64,000 nt of DNA from Tricholoma matsutake (GCA_026075535.2 AP026539.1:12090001-12154000), one strand, 5' to 3'; positions 1 to 9,894 are shown, counted from the stretch's first letter. Translations and numbers: made by a program. The notes: generated from the letters alone by a model not told the origin.

Positions 1-1136
1 ACTATGTCGCTGGATGTGCCACATTCCAGCAAATGAAGGTCAATACCCACCCGATGACACCCCCACTGCAACCGATCAAATCCGAAGCAACGAGACCATT
101 TGCAATGAGGATGACGGATTTTATAACCGACTTGCCAGAGTCCGACGGTTATGATGCACTCATGGTCGTGGTAGACCATGGGCTTACAAAGGGGGTAATT
201 TTTATCCCTTGCAGGAAAACGATAAATGCATTGGGAGCGGCCACCCTCTACCTAGACAATGTCTACAAATGATTCGGCCTCCCAGACAAGATCATCTCCG
301 ACAGAGATCCCAGATTTGCCTCACAGCTGTTCCAGGAGCTAGGAAGACTGCTCGGAATCAAGCTGGCAATGAGCACAGCGTACCACCCCCAGACCGACGG
401 GGAGACAGAACGGGTGAACCAGGAAGTGGAAGTATACTTATGGATCTTCTGCTCAAACAACCAGGAGAATTGGAAGCACCTCCTCCCAACCGCGGAGTTC
501 ACACACAACCAGAGGACGCACTCCGTACAGAAGAACTCCCCATTCTACCTCATGATGGGCTATGAGCCCAAGGCGATCCCACTCCCCTACCTGAAGACGA
601 ACATACTGGCCATAGAAAAACAAATAGTTGCACTGCAACAGGCCCAAGATGAAGCGAAGGCAACTCATGAGTTGGCCAGACAAATGATGGCGGAAAGAAT
701 GACAAGGCACTTCACCCCGTTCAAAGAAGGAGACAGAGTGTGGCTAGAAGCAAAGAACCTCAGAACAATGCACCAAACAAAGAAGCTCGCACTGAAAAGA
801 GAAAGACCATTCTCTATCGAGGAGGTCCTGAGCCTACTCTCCTACCGACTAAAGTTGCCAGAACAATGGAAGATACACCCGGTGTTCCACGCGGCGCTCC
901 TTTCCCCATATAAAGAAACTGAGACACATGGACCAAACTTCCCAGAACCACCGCCCGATGTGATAGAAGGCAAATCGGAATATGAAGTGGAAGCAATCAT
1001 CGGACATAAGAAGAAAGGAAGGACCATGCACTTCTTAGTGAAGTGGGTTGGATACCCGACCTCAGAGAACTCATGGGAGCCTGAGGGAAACCTGAAACAC
1101 GCCAAGACAATCCTAGGGGCATATAAACAGCGATGA
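1..1136 (+). pseudogene. pol: pol C-terminus: integrase core and chromodomain (A1)
   Basis: One frame reads from base 1 to a TGA at 1134-1136 and is interrupted only by a TGA at 270-272, in the context VYK*FGLPDK where Arg (CGA) is expected. Integrase DDE landmarks are visible: the Asp of [11 protein letters not shown], the Asp of SDRDPRF and the Glu within HPQTDGETERVNQE. The zinc-binding CxxC just before them reads CATF, so one Cys is lost. A GPY-type segment (KEGDRVWLEAKNL) and a C-terminal chromodomain (EYEVEAIIGHKKK, then FLVKWVGYP and NSWEP) follow. In chromoviruses the chromodomain steers integration to particular chromatin. Apart from the single TGA and the lost Cys this is a well-preserved copy. 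Confidence 0.88.
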
Positions 1137-1438
1137 CAGCTGTAGAACCCCCAAGACCAAAAACACCCACTGAACCAAAGAAACCACAGGATGCTCCCCC
1201 CTCCATAGACACTACACCTACCATGAACCCCAGCAAGGACTGGGCGAACGGTCATCAACCAACGACCACTGATGAACATACTCCCAGGCAGACCCTCGTG
1301 GGTATGCCTGCATGGGATTCCCTTCTGGATAACAAGGGACGACTGGATAAGAAGGATGTCCTCGACTTGTCCCAAATGCTGCCTCTTTGCCTGGAGGAGC
1401 ACGAAGGTGGACTACACCTGGGTGAGGACCCAATATGA
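1133..1438 (+). CDS. Accessory cassette X, first frame (A1)
   Basis: This 101-codon frame overlaps the end of the chromodomain ORF and ends at TGA 1436-1438. The N-terminal part is Pro/Thr/Lys-rich. The second half (TPRQTLVGMPAWDSLLDN, then LDLSQMLPLCLEEHE) recurs in the same frame in A3 (43057-43248) and, with stops, in C. I do not recognise the family. Because the following overlapping frame is also conserved in three copies, this may be the first half of one product joined by frameshifting or splicing, or a separate small protein. It lies where some retrotransposons keep env-like or regulatory ORFs. Confidence 0.5.
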   Translation: MTAVEPPRPKTPTEPKKPQDAPPSIDTTPTMNPSKDWANGHQPTTTDEHTPRQTLVGMPAWDSLLDNKGRLDKKDVLDLSQMLPLCLEEHEGGLHLGEDPI

Positions 1439-1703
1439 AGAGTGGTGTTTTGAGGAAGAGCGAGATGAGGAAGACTACATCTCGGAGGTGTTCTACATTG
1501 ACCGGACAGGGCTTCGCCCTGGCATGAGGCCATTGGCGGGTGTGAGCAGACCCCTATGGATCGACCTCCAGTGGAACACCCACTACAATGAAGAGAGTGG
1601 ATATACCCTGGCGAGAAGGCTCCTGCTTGGAGAGCATGGAGAACTGGGAACCCTACTGCGCTCCAACCGATTCCCTCAGACCCCGACCCACCCCACTTCC
1701 TGA
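1272..1703 (+). CDS. Accessory cassette X, second frame (A1)
   Basis: This is an open frame of 143 codons in A1. Its best-conserved stretch starts near VRTQYEEWCFEE and continues through DEEDY, FYIDRTGL, MRPLAGVSRPLW, SGYTLARRLLLGEHGELG and FPQTPTHPT. The same frame and residues recur in C (7038-7470) and A3 (about 43200-43500), where they contain stops at Arg or Trp positions. No signal peptide or membrane helix is visible. I know no function. Conservation of frame across three copies, while the surrounding DNA has drifted, argues that it is coding. It ends 57 bases before the LTR. Confidence 0.55.
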   Translation: MNILPGRPSWVCLHGIPFWITRDDWIRRMSSTCPKCCLFAWRSTKVDYTWVRTQYEEWCFEEERDEEDYISEVFYIDRTGLRPGMRPLAGVSRPLWIDLQWNTHYNEESGYTLARRLLLGEHGELGTLLRSNRFPQTPTHPTS

Positions 1704-2130
1704 GTGGAGAAAAGAAGATGGTGATCGAACTCAGTGACTTTGAAGATAGAGAGAGGGTGATGTTACAATTTTCTGTTATCGTAACCCAGGATGACCAGAC
1801 ATACACTGGCAAGACCAGGTACTTTATTTTTCTGATTCAACTCGACTCACTTCCGATGGGAGACACTTTGACACATGGTGACTCCATGCACCCGAACCCA
1901 CTCCCACACATGCTGTGGTATGACAGCCTCTCAACATGAGGTCCATGACGTCAGACTCTCACGATCAACATGCTGCACTGCAGCATGTCCTTGACATCGG
2001 ATCCTTGACATCGGATCCGTGACATTGGATGCCTCATGCAAGGCATGAGGCCTGTCATTTCTATTGTTCTTTCTATTTTTACTTGATAACAATCCTGCAT
2101 TCCAATTGGACGATAGGTATCTTCGAACTG

Positions 2131-2176
2131 TATATAAGCTGTAGTAATACTGCCTGTATTCCTCAGCTTGACCTAA
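2131..2176 (+). promoter_or_regulatory. LTR core promoter (TATA) and probable 5' end of mRNA
   Basis: TATATAAGC begins at 2131. About 30 bases downstream is TCAGCTTGACCT, the exact complement of the bases that start two nucleotides after the 5' LTR in A3 (37629-37640). In self-priming chromoviruses the mRNA 5' end pairs with the primer-binding site, so transcription probably starts at or near this TCAGC. The block is kept in every family-A LTR in the window. Confidence 0.65.
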
Positions 2177-2213
2177 TTCAATCAACAGTCTTAGACTCAA
2201 CCAGAACACTCGA

Positions 2214-2420
2214 CAGCTTAGGAAGCCCCTAGCTGTGATAACTCAAACTTGACAGTTGGAAAGCCTCCAACTGTGATACACGAACCAACGGTCTACTCAG
2301 AAAGCCTCTGAGTATGGATAGCCGTGATGACTTGAGGAAGTACCCAAGTGAAGGCAGGAAGCCCGATACACTAGGAAAGTCTCCTAGTGCAATATGAGAC
2401 AGTTGGAAAGCCTCCAACTG
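2214..2420 (+). other. Array of 7-7-7 hairpins in the LTR leader
   Basis: Four units have exactly a 7-bp perfect stem and a 7-nt loop. They lie at 2253-2273 (stem CAGTTGG), 2294-2314 (TACTCAG), 2369-2389 (CACTAGG) and 2400-2420 (CAGTTGG). The loops are AAAGCCT, or AAAGTCT at 2369. Two less regular units lie at 2214-2235 and 2330-2349. All are downstream of the predicted transcription start, so they would form in the RNA leader. Other family-A LTRs keep the geometry and loop while stems change on both sides, which suggests selection on RNA structure. Confidence 0.75.
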
Positions 2421-2465
2421 TAACATACAAAGCCAAGGCTGAGTTAAGGACCCATAGTCTTAACA

Positions 2466-2863
2466 AGAACCGACTCACAAATGCGGTTTTTAATGCTGCA
2501 TTCCATGCTCCAACTACCACTCATGCACCCTACACCTTCAATTGAACCCTTCCCCGCCTTAACCCCATTCCTGTTTGTCAAACTCCCACACCAGCCATCA
2601 ATGTCCCAGTACCAATGGATGTTGATGCAGCCTGCAGCTGTGCACATAGGTTGGATCTCTGCTATTGTTGTGGGGAAACTGGGCATAGAGCTGGAGCGTG
2701 TCCCCATCATCAGGATATCTGCATGCTCACCCCCGAGGGGCAAGATGAACTCCTCCAAGACTTGTTGGTGCTTGTAGATGTCAAGGAAGCAAAGGATCAG
2801 GTTGCAGAGGAGATCAAGTCAGAAGTTGTAGAGGAGCAGAATTTTTCTATTTGCAGCGAGTGA
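2466..2863 (+). pseudogene. gag: gag C-terminus with zinc knuckle (B1)
   Basis: The frame around 2615-2863 encodes a nucleocapsid-like end: a short PVPMDVD-like lead, then CYCCGETGHRAGACP, a CX2CX4HX4C zinc knuckle at about residues 18-31, and an acidic tail. The knuckle binds RNA in the retrotransposon particle. The N-terminal capsid part is missing because the element is cut at 2465. The bases before 2615 read in shifted frames, so the preserved piece is only the last third of gag. Confidence 0.7.
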
Positions 2864-3340
2864 ATTGTATGCCCTCACTGCCTGTCCATAACCACTTTGA
2901 AGTCTTGTCAGTTGAATCCCTGGAGAATGAATCCATTTCTGTGACTGTTCCCCTCTCTGACCCTTCGAAGTTGGCTGAAGACATACCTGCTCTTCCCATC
3001 TCTCCCTCTGCTCCACACCCTAAAATTAAATCATGGGAGCGTAAACTACCATGCAAATATATTGTTGCATCCACTCCCTCTACACATTCTTTGAATCTAG
3101 CAATTGAACTGCAGATGACTGACACTGGACAGATACTTGGTGTCTCTGCACTCCTGGACTCTGGTGCGACTGGTCTCTTCATCAATGCCCATCTTGTGCA
3201 ACAACATCGCCTAAATACTCGCTCACTCTTGCGTCCGATACCTGTGTATAATGTGGATGGATCCCCAAATGAAGCTGGTGCCATCCGAGAGGTTGTAGAC
3301 CTGGTTCTTCATTACAAAGATCATAGTGAGCGTGCCCTTT
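2851..3340 (+). pseudogene. pol: Aspartic protease, 3' deleted (B1)
   Basis: The frame contains ALLDSGATGLFIN, the DSGA active-site motif of a retropepsin-like protease, followed by a conserved segment ending DHSERAL. At about 3336 the sequence jumps from this protease into RT (VPFDEHLASGRIRP). The minus-strand copy B2 has several hundred extra bases here, including LGKQKGILGYPWLRDHNPEVN-type sequence at 51700-51830. B1 has therefore lost the protease-RT linker by deletion, which also fuses the frames. The active-site Asp is intact, unlike the protease in families A and E. Confidence 0.75.
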
Positions 3341-4723
3341 GATGAACACCTGGCCTCTGGACGTATTCGACCATTGAAGTCACCCATAGCCTCTCCCTTT
3401 TTCTTTGTCAAGAAGAAGGATGGCTCACTTCGACTGGTTCAAGACTACAGAAGGCTCAACAACATCATGGTCAAAAATTGCTACCCATTACCTCTCATCT
3501 CTGAACTCATGAACCAACTCCGTGGAGCCCGATACTTCACCAAGCTCGACATCTGTTGGGGCTACAATAATGTGAGGATAAAAGAGGGAGATGAGTGGAA
3601 GGCAGCCTTTTGTACCAACCATGGTCTTTTTGAACCGCTTGTCATGTTCTTTGGCCTTACTAATAGCCCTGCCACCTTTCAGACCATGATGAATGACATT
3701 TTCCATGACCTCATCCTCAAAGGTGTTGTCTGCATCTATCTCGATGACATCCTCATCTTCACTCGCATGGTTGAAGAGCACCATTGCATCACACGCCTCG
3801 TCCTAGAATGGCTTCAACGGTACAAACTCTACCTTTGTCAGGACAAGTGCAGGTTTGAGAAGGCCAAGATCAAGTACCTCAGCCTGATTATCTCAGAGGG
3901 TCAGGTGGAGATGGATCCTATCAAGGTGAACAGGGTCATGGCTTGGCCAATGCCCATGAACAAGAAAGAGGTGCAGTCTTTCCTGGGCTTCATCAATTTC
4001 TATCTGCGTTTTATCAAGGATTTCTCACATCATGCATGACCACTGTTCGACTTGACAGGAAAGGAGGCATGGAGGTGGGATAATGCACAACAGGAGGCAT
4101 TCGAAAGGCTTAAAGAGATGGTCACTTCTGCTCCCATCCTTACCTTTGCTGATGATTCACATCCTTTTCATGTAGAAGCCAACAGTTCTGACTTTGCAAC
4201 GGGCGCCATGTTGTCTCAGCAGTCTCCGGAGGACCAGAAGTGGCATCCTGTTGTATTCTACTCCAAAAGCCTTAGTGCTGTAGAGCGAAATTACGAGATC
4301 CATGACAAGGAGATGTTGGCGATAATGCGTGTGCTTGAGGAGTGGTGACACTTCCTTGAGGGTGCCCAACACAAGGTGGAAATTTGGACAGATCACAAGG
4401 ATCTCAAGTACTTTATGACAGTCAAGAAATTGAACCGTCATCAAGCTTGTTGGTCCCTGTATCTATCCAGATTTGACTTCTCCTTGCACCACTGTCTGGG
4501 TCGCAGCATGGGGAAGACTGATGCCCTCTCCCGATGTGCAGACCATGGGGACGGCAGCAATGACAACCAAAACATTGTGTTGTTGCAGCCAGACCTGTTC
4601 ACCATTTGGGCACTGGAGGCATCGCACCCCAGGGCGAGGAGCAGGACATCCTATGTTACATTTGTCATGCAAACCATAGCGGTTTACATGAGGATGTTGT
4701 TGCCCGAGCTGTTAAAGAACTGA
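3341..4723 (+). pseudogene. pol: Reverse transcriptase and RNase H (B1)
   Basis: RT landmarks in order: [48 protein letters not shown] and the catalytic YLDDILIF, with both Asp intact. RNase H follows (FHVEANSSDFATGAMLSQ, NYEIHDKEMLAI, WTDHKDL). TGA stops at 4037-4039 (HHA*PLFD) and 4346-4348 (EEW*HFLEG) both stand where Arg is expected. RT also reads LDICWGY where A3 has LDIRWGY, an Arg to Cys change that fits CGN to TGN. A one-base deletion near 4616 (LEASHP instead of LEGIAPQG, as in B2) breaks the frame before integrase. Confidence 0.85.
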
Positions 4724-6138
4724 GGAAGGGATCCACCCTTTCCTTGGGTGCAGCAGAGTGAGCTGAAAAGGAGGACTTGTTGTATTTCAGGGACTGCATC
4801 TATGTTCCTAATGACCCAGACCTTTGCCGGCACATCATATCCCAACACCATGACTCACAGATTGCTGGTCATCCTGGATGCTGGAAGACCTTGGAGCTCA
4901 CCTCACAGAATTATTGGTGGCCACAAATGTCACAGCTCATTGGTCAGTATTGTTGCACTTGTGACCTTTGCTTATGCACCAAGGTGCCTCATCGCAAACC
5001 CATTGGTGAGCTACACTCTCTTCCTGTTCCAGAGAGTTGTTGGGATGTAGTCAGTGTCAACTTTGTGGTGGAGTTGCCAGAGTCGAATGGGTTTGATGTG
5101 GTGATGTGCACAGTTGATTCAGTGGGAAAACATGCTCACTTCATTCCCACTCACACCACTGTCAGTGCCCTGGGTGCCGCCCGACTCTACCTCCACCATG
5201 TGTGGAAATTACATGAACTTCCTGGTGCTTTCCTCTCTGATTGTGGCCCTCAGTTCATGGCAGAGTTCACTCATGAGCTGTACCGACTCCTGGGGATCAA
5301 ACTCCTTGCTTTGACCTCTTATCACCCACAAACCAACGGCCAGACTGAGCGAGTCAACCAGGAACTGGAGCAGTACATCCACATCTTTGTCAATGAACGC
5401 CAGGGCAATTGGGACGATCTTCTCCCCTTGGCCGAGTTTGGATACAACAACCATGTCCATGGTTCCACTCAACAGACCCCTTTCCTCTTAGACACTGGAT
5501 GACATCCACGCATGGGATTTGAACCTCATCAAACTCCCTCACACATTGAGACGGTGAATGAGTTCACAGAACACATGCAGGATAGTTTGGAGGAGGCAAG
5601 GGCAGCCTTAGCAAAGGCGAAGGATGACATGGCACACTTTTACAACCAACACCATTCTCCAACCCCTCAGTACAAGGTTGGTGATCGAGTTTATCTTGAC
5701 TCCAGTGACATCTCCACTACACGTCCATCCAAGAAACATGCTCATTGCTTCCTGGGACCTTTCCCCATTGTCAAGTGTGTTGGAACACATGCCTATCATC
5801 TACGCCTCCCAGCCTCCATGTCCAGACTCCACCCAGTCTTCCATGTCGTCAAACTCCTTGCAGCTCCCCCAGATCCATTCCTGGGTCGCCATTCACACCC
5901 ACCACCACCACCTACAGTGATTGAGGGAGAACCCCAATACGAAGTTGAGTCAATCTTGGACAGCCATTTGCATTGAGGAAAACTCGAGTATTTGGTGCAT
6001 TGGAAGGGTTATGGGTATGAGGAGAACTCATGGGTCGAAGAGTCTGATCTGAATGCCCCTTGGTTAGTCAAGGAATTCCACCGATGGCACACTGCTGCAC
6101 TGCATTGCATTCAAGTCATGGACTTTGGTCATATGTGA
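4617..6138 (+). pseudogene. pol: Integrase and chromodomain (B1)
   Basis: In the shifted frame: HHCC-like region (HIISQHHDSQIAGHPG with CTCDLCLC), core DDE domain and a GPY-like segment (YKVGDRVYLDSSD), then a chromodomain ([26 protein letters not shown]). The first catalytic Asp is lost: SVNFVVELPES here against SVDFVVELPES in B2, a GTCGAC to GTCAAC change at a CpG. TGA stops occur at 5500-5502 (DTG*HPRMGF) and after DSHLH. The stop at 6136-6138 looks like the natural end. Integrase inserts element cDNA; this copy cannot encode an active enzyme. Confidence 0.85.
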
Positions 6139-6178
6139 TTTCGAATGCATCAGGGCAATGCATCTTAGAGAGGGGGTG

Positions 6179-6604
6179 ATGTAAGGGGACTAGGGGGGTG
6201 CCCTGTGTGTTTCTCCTAATTTTTATGTTTGTTCTATATTTTCCCTCACTTCATTTCCTTCTATTCTTCATTTTCTATGATTTTTCCGGATTTTATTACT
6301 AATTTTCCCTTTCTATCATGTTTGTACATGTTGACAGTTTTATATTTAGAGGCAGAGTACCCCTTCTGACATCTACCCCTTGGTATGATGTCATTCAGCG
6401 GCCTTGATCTGCCTATCTCCACCTTTTCTATTTTTAGGTTATTATTTGATTTTTGTCGTCTTCACATATACTGGGCATCAGCAAAGGGATCCTTAGAGTT
6501 TTCTCTTTGGATTTCCCTTTGCTAGGTGTGTCCCCAATCCCTGTACTATGTAGTATAATTTTAACTTTGGATTTCCCTTTGCTAGAGGCTTAGGTTGCCC
6601 TTAT
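6179..6604 (+). repeat. LTR of family B (426 bp)
   Basis: It follows the purine tract agagagggggtga. It starts TGTAAGGGG and ends near GCCCTTATA, an imperfect TRTAAGGG inverted repeat. It contains two copies of a motif around TTTGGATTTCCCTTTGCTAG (about 6501-6525 and 6563-6587). A truncated reverse-strand copy of its 3' half lies at 27012-27252, which helps fix the right-hand end. Right flank: family-A pol (element C). Confidence 0.75.
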
Positions 6605-6907
6605 ACCCTCTCCTACCAGCTGAAGCTGCCTGATCAGTGGAAAATACATCCAGTATTCCACACGGCACTCCTCTCCCCATGTAAAGAAACTGAAGCACAT
6701 GGACTGAACTTCCCAGAACCACTGCCCAATCTAATAGAAGGCAAATTGGAGTACAAAGTGGAAGCAATCATTGGGCACAAAAAGAAAGGAAGAACCATGC
6801 ACTTCTTAGTGAAGTGGGTCAGATACCCAACCTTGGAGAACTCATGGGAACCCAAGGGAAACCTGACTAGTGCCAAGAAAATCCTAGGGGCATATAAACT
6901 GCGATGA
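6605..6907 (+). pseudogene. pol: Chromodomain end of pol (C)
   Basis: An uninterrupted fragment of about 100 codons encodes LSYQLKLPDQWKIHPVFH, then YKVEAIIGHKKKGRTMHFL and VKWVRYPTLENSWEP, ending at the same TGA position as A1. It is the C-terminal chromodomain of the integrase. The chromodomain aromatic positions are kept (Y of YKVEAI, W of VKW, W of NSWEP). It is a fragment because the element is truncated at 6605. Confidence 0.8.
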
Positions 6908-7037
6908 CAGCTGTTGAAACCCCAGACCAAAAACACCAAAGAAACCACAGAATGCTCCCCCCCCCCCATCGATGCTTCACAGACTGAACCAATTATGAAA
7001 CACACCACCCAGATGAATGGTCATTGACCAATGACCA

Positions 7038-7470
7038 TTGATGAACATACTCCCAGGCAGACCCTCTTGGTTATGCCCACATGGGATTCCCTTCTGGATA
7101 ACAAGGGATGACTGGATTAGAAGGGTGTCCTCAACCTGTCCCAAATGCTGCCTCTTCGCTTGGAGGAGCATGAAGGCAGACCTGACTCAGGTGAGGACAC
7201 AGTACGAGGAGTGGTGCTTTGAAGGAGAACTTGACAATGAAGACTATTTCCCTGAAGACTTCTGCATTGATCGAGAAGGGCTCACCCCTGGCACAAGACC
7301 ACTAGCGGGAGTAAGCAGACCTCTGTAGAGAGATCTCCAGTGGAACACCCATTATGATGAGGAGAGCGGATACAGCCTGGCGAAGAGGCTCCTGCTTGGG
7401 AAGCATGGAGAACTTGGAACATTACTGAAGTCCAACTGATTCCCTCAGACCCCAATCCACCCTACCTCCT
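7038..7470 (+). pseudogene. Accessory cassette X (C), with stops
   Basis: This is the counterpart of A1 1272-1703 in the same frame: VRTQYEEWCFEGELDNEDY, FCIDREGLTPGTRPLAGVSRPL, then a TAG at 7326-7328 where A1 has Trp (SRPLW). The frame continues as RDLQWNTHYDEESGYSL and LLLGKHGELGTLLKSN, with a TGA at the Arg of SNRFPQTP. Frame and residues are kept through these breaks. Function unknown. Confidence 0.5.
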
Positions 7471-7529
7471 GAACAGAGAAAAGAAGATAGTGATTGAAGT
7501 CAGTGACTTCAAAGATAGAGAGAGGATGA

Positions 7530-8189
7530 TGTTACAATTTTATTATTGTAACCCGGAACAACCAGACGTATGCTGGCAAGGCCAGATACTTTATTTTTCT
7601 CATTAGACTCGACTTACTTCTGATGGGAGATGCTTTGATGCATGGTGACTCCATGCACCTGAACCCACTCCCACACATGCTGTGAGATGACAGCCCCTCA
7701 ACATGAGGTCTGTTACATCGGACTCTCATGATCGACATGCTGCACCACAGCATGTCCTTGACATCAGATCCATATCATTGGACACCTCATGCTAGGCATG
7801 AGGCCTATTGTTTCTATTGTTCTTGTCTATATTTACCTGATAAGCATCTCACCTTCTGATTGGATGATAGATAGTCCTAGAACAGTATATAAGCTGTAGC
7901 TACACTCTGTGTATTCCTCAGCTTGACCTAATTCAACATACAGTCTTAAACTCAACTCGAACAACTCGATGGTCTAAGAAGCCCTTAGCCATGATAACAC
8001 AAACTGGACAGTTGGAAAGCCTCCAACTGTGATACAGGAACCAATGGTATACTCAGAAAGCCTCTGAGTACGATTGACTGTGATAGCTTGAGGAAGCACC
8101 CAAGCAAAGGCCGAAAGCCCGAAACACTAGGAAAGCCTCCTAGTGCGATAGACAAAGACAAGTTTGAGTTAAGACCAATAGTCTTAACA
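7530..8189 (+). repeat. LTR of element C (660 bp)
   Basis: Starts TGTTACAATT and ends AGTCTTAACA. TATA (TATATAAGC) lies near 7888, followed by CTCAGCTTGACCT. Three perfect 7-7-7 hairpins lie at 8009-8029, 8050-8070 and 8125-8145, all with loop AAAGCCT. It is shorter than the A3 LTRs because the U3 repeats and one leader hairpin are missing. Confidence 0.92.
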
Positions 8190-9849
8190 GATGGTGTCTG
8201 GACATCCATGGGATCCTCCCTCCAAAGTAATAGGTTCTGCAAAATAGGGTTCTAGGCAGGAGTATGGACTGGGGCATTCAGTTCTCATAGGCAAGATTTG
8301 GTCAGGGTTTGGTTGTGATGGGCCTGTCAGCAGGACGAGCCCATCACTGGTGGGTTCATTGAAGTGAGTGGGAGAGAAATCTGCTGCCAAAGCCAATTTT
8401 CTGGAGGTGGGGCCACAATGCCCATCATTTGGAGCAGTGCTCATTGCCAAGTGTTTGCATGCTGCTAAGTTGTTGTGTCAGCCATCAACCCCAACTGAGG
8501 TGTAGTGATGTCCCGAAGGCCACCTGCATTCCCAGCTGGGTCGATTGGCCTACCAGACTGTCCAGACTCCTCACCTACAGGCTGAAGAACCTGATACATG
8601 TATCTGACCTTGCGTTTTCTGCCTGGCAGTGCCTCAATGATGTTCTGGTTGGAAGGGTGTGATGTACTTGGATTCACTGATCCTGATCTGGAAGAAGCGA
8701 TGCATGTTGACCATCGAACAAGCATCTGTGATGAACCCTCTGGGGCTTCAACACGCCAACTCAGCCCTCTAGTTCCTCTCCCTGCTGTGACTGCCATGAA
8801 GGCATCTGAAAGGGATTCCATCCCATGGCCAATGTTGGCACTGGATGCTGCTGTCCCTGTCTGTGGGGGCTGAGTGTCTGCCATCATTCTCCAACTCGCT
8901 GTGGCAAAAAGAGTGGTTTTGAAAGAAAAAGAGTGGTTTTGAAAGAAAAGAAAGTGAGTGCAATAAAAGCAGGCAACAACAAGCAAATGGAGAACACATC
9001 TATGTGGGAAGAGGAAAGGAGTGAATGTGTCACATGGTCACAACACATCATATTTCTACATGCAAAACCTCTGTACACTACACTGATTCCTTGCTTGTCT
9101 ACCTCCAAAAAATGAGATCCGAAAACCTCAAGCATAGTCTTTTACCCACAATCACAGTTCCAAAAGTGTGAAGTGGCAGGCAATTCACAACCAGGTTGTG
9201 ACTTGTTTGATTCCCCAGAAAATGTGGTCAAAGTTGCTCCTGCCATATCAGGAAGCCACAAAAAAAATGTCTCAGTACTACATTGACAGTTTCTTTTCTA
9301 TGTGCTCCTCATAATGTTTTAATCTAATTTATGGTCATTGATCCTGCCCTCCTTGATCAAACTCCATCGATACTGGCACCTATCATCAGCTTTAATGCTG
9401 CCATTGATCCATGTAAGCAATGGGCAAGATCGTCTTAATGTTGTCTTGATGTCATCCACCACACTTGTTCCAGGTGAAAACACTGCTGTGCAGGACTCAC
9501 CATGTGGGCCAATCTGCTCTACAAAACACACCTCTTGATGCTGTGGTGAGGCACTGAGGCACTCAACATTTTTAGACATTCACTCATTGGGTGTTGTTTT
9601 CTCTCATGCAGGTGCAGAGACCACACCACTGTCTATAGAACCATGCAATGCCTCAAAATGACAGTCTGAGGATGGCTAGTGGGTATCCCAGCTGTTACAT
9701 CTGATCTGAACTAACCACCTGTCCCAAGCGGGACCTGGACCATTGTGCTTCTGAAGGAGGAATGTCATGAGCACAGACTCAAGATTGGTGGTACCATCAC
9801 AATTAGAAGAAAATGATCAGGCAAAGAGTGTTAACAGCAGCAGGTAAGC
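8190..9849. other. Decayed coding-like sequence, not recognised
   Basis: No complete gene is visible. On the minus strand an open frame at 8465-8986 (Ser/Thr/Gly-rich) and another at 8184-8450 (LALAADFSPTHFNEP) look like pieces of one gene cut at 8189 by element C. A third minus frame (9319-9579, with CFVEQIGPHGESCTAVFSP and TWINGSIKADDRCQYRW) has protein-like composition but no family I can name. A 20-bp unit (aaaaagagtggttttgaaag) is tandemly duplicated at 8906-8945. These may be exons of a mobile-element gene near the recombinase at 9895. Confidence 0.4.
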
Positions 9850-9894
9850 TTGGGTATTGTTCTTATTTTGATTTTACAAGCTCACATTGCAAAC

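Larger units (their letters stand above)
1..2465 (+). mobile_element. Ty3/gypsy chromovirus A1 (3' part, family A)
   Basis: This is the 3' portion of an LTR retrotransposon whose 5' half lies outside the window. It runs from inside the integrase, through a chromodomain and two overlapping accessory frames, to a purine-rich tract (gaagatagagagaggg) and a complete LTR. The LTR starts TGTTA and ends TAACA. The first five bases after the LTR are agaac, and the next sequence is the middle of a family-B gag, so A1 most simply sits inside B1. The duplicate agaac should then occur upstream of the A1 5' LTR, beyond the window. Sister copies here are C, F and A3. Confidence 0.9.
1761..2465 (+). repeat. 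LTR of A1 (family A, 705 bp)
   Basis: The ends are TGTTACAATT and AGTCTTAACA, giving the inverted repeat TGTTA/TAACA. A purine-rich tract precedes it. Inside are three near-copies of a 14-bp unit around TGACATCGGAT (about 1989-2032), a 9-bp inverted repeat GCCTCATGC/GCATGAGGC (about 2031-2051), a TATA box, the sequence complementary to the family primer site, and a hairpin array. Other family-A LTRs are at 7530-8189, 25278-25803, 36861-37626 and 43556-44320. Confidence 0.93.
2466..6604 (+). mobile_element. Ty3/gypsy chromovirus B1 (family B, 5' truncated)
   Basis: The element begins abruptly in gag next to the A1 LTR and ends with its own LTR, with coding regions in the order gag, protease, RT, RNase H, integrase, chromodomain. 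It carries a deletion between protease and RT, one frameshift near 4616, and TGA stops at 4037, 4346, 4721 and 5500 and in the chromodomain. Immediately after its LTR the sequence is mid-pol of a family-A element (C). The order therefore fits nesting of A1 inside B1 inside C, with the left halves of B1 and C upstream of the window. Confidence 0.85.
6605..8189 (+). mobile_element. Ty3/gypsy element C (family A, 3' end only)
   Basis: It starts in the GPY/chromodomain part of pol directly after the B1 LTR and runs through accessory cassette X to a complete LTR. Sequence and order match A1 from about 836 onward. The left boundary coincides with the B1 LTR end, as expected if B1 inserted into C and the 5' part of C is upstream of the window. 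The right boundary interrupts a minus-strand coding-like frame (see 8190-9849). Confidence 0.85.

Noticed and set aside
2214..2420. Regularly spaced short repeats in LTRs taken as a CRISPR-like array
   Set aside because: Units are hairpins with different stems, not identical repeats with unique spacers. They lie inside LTRs, and the genome is fungal.
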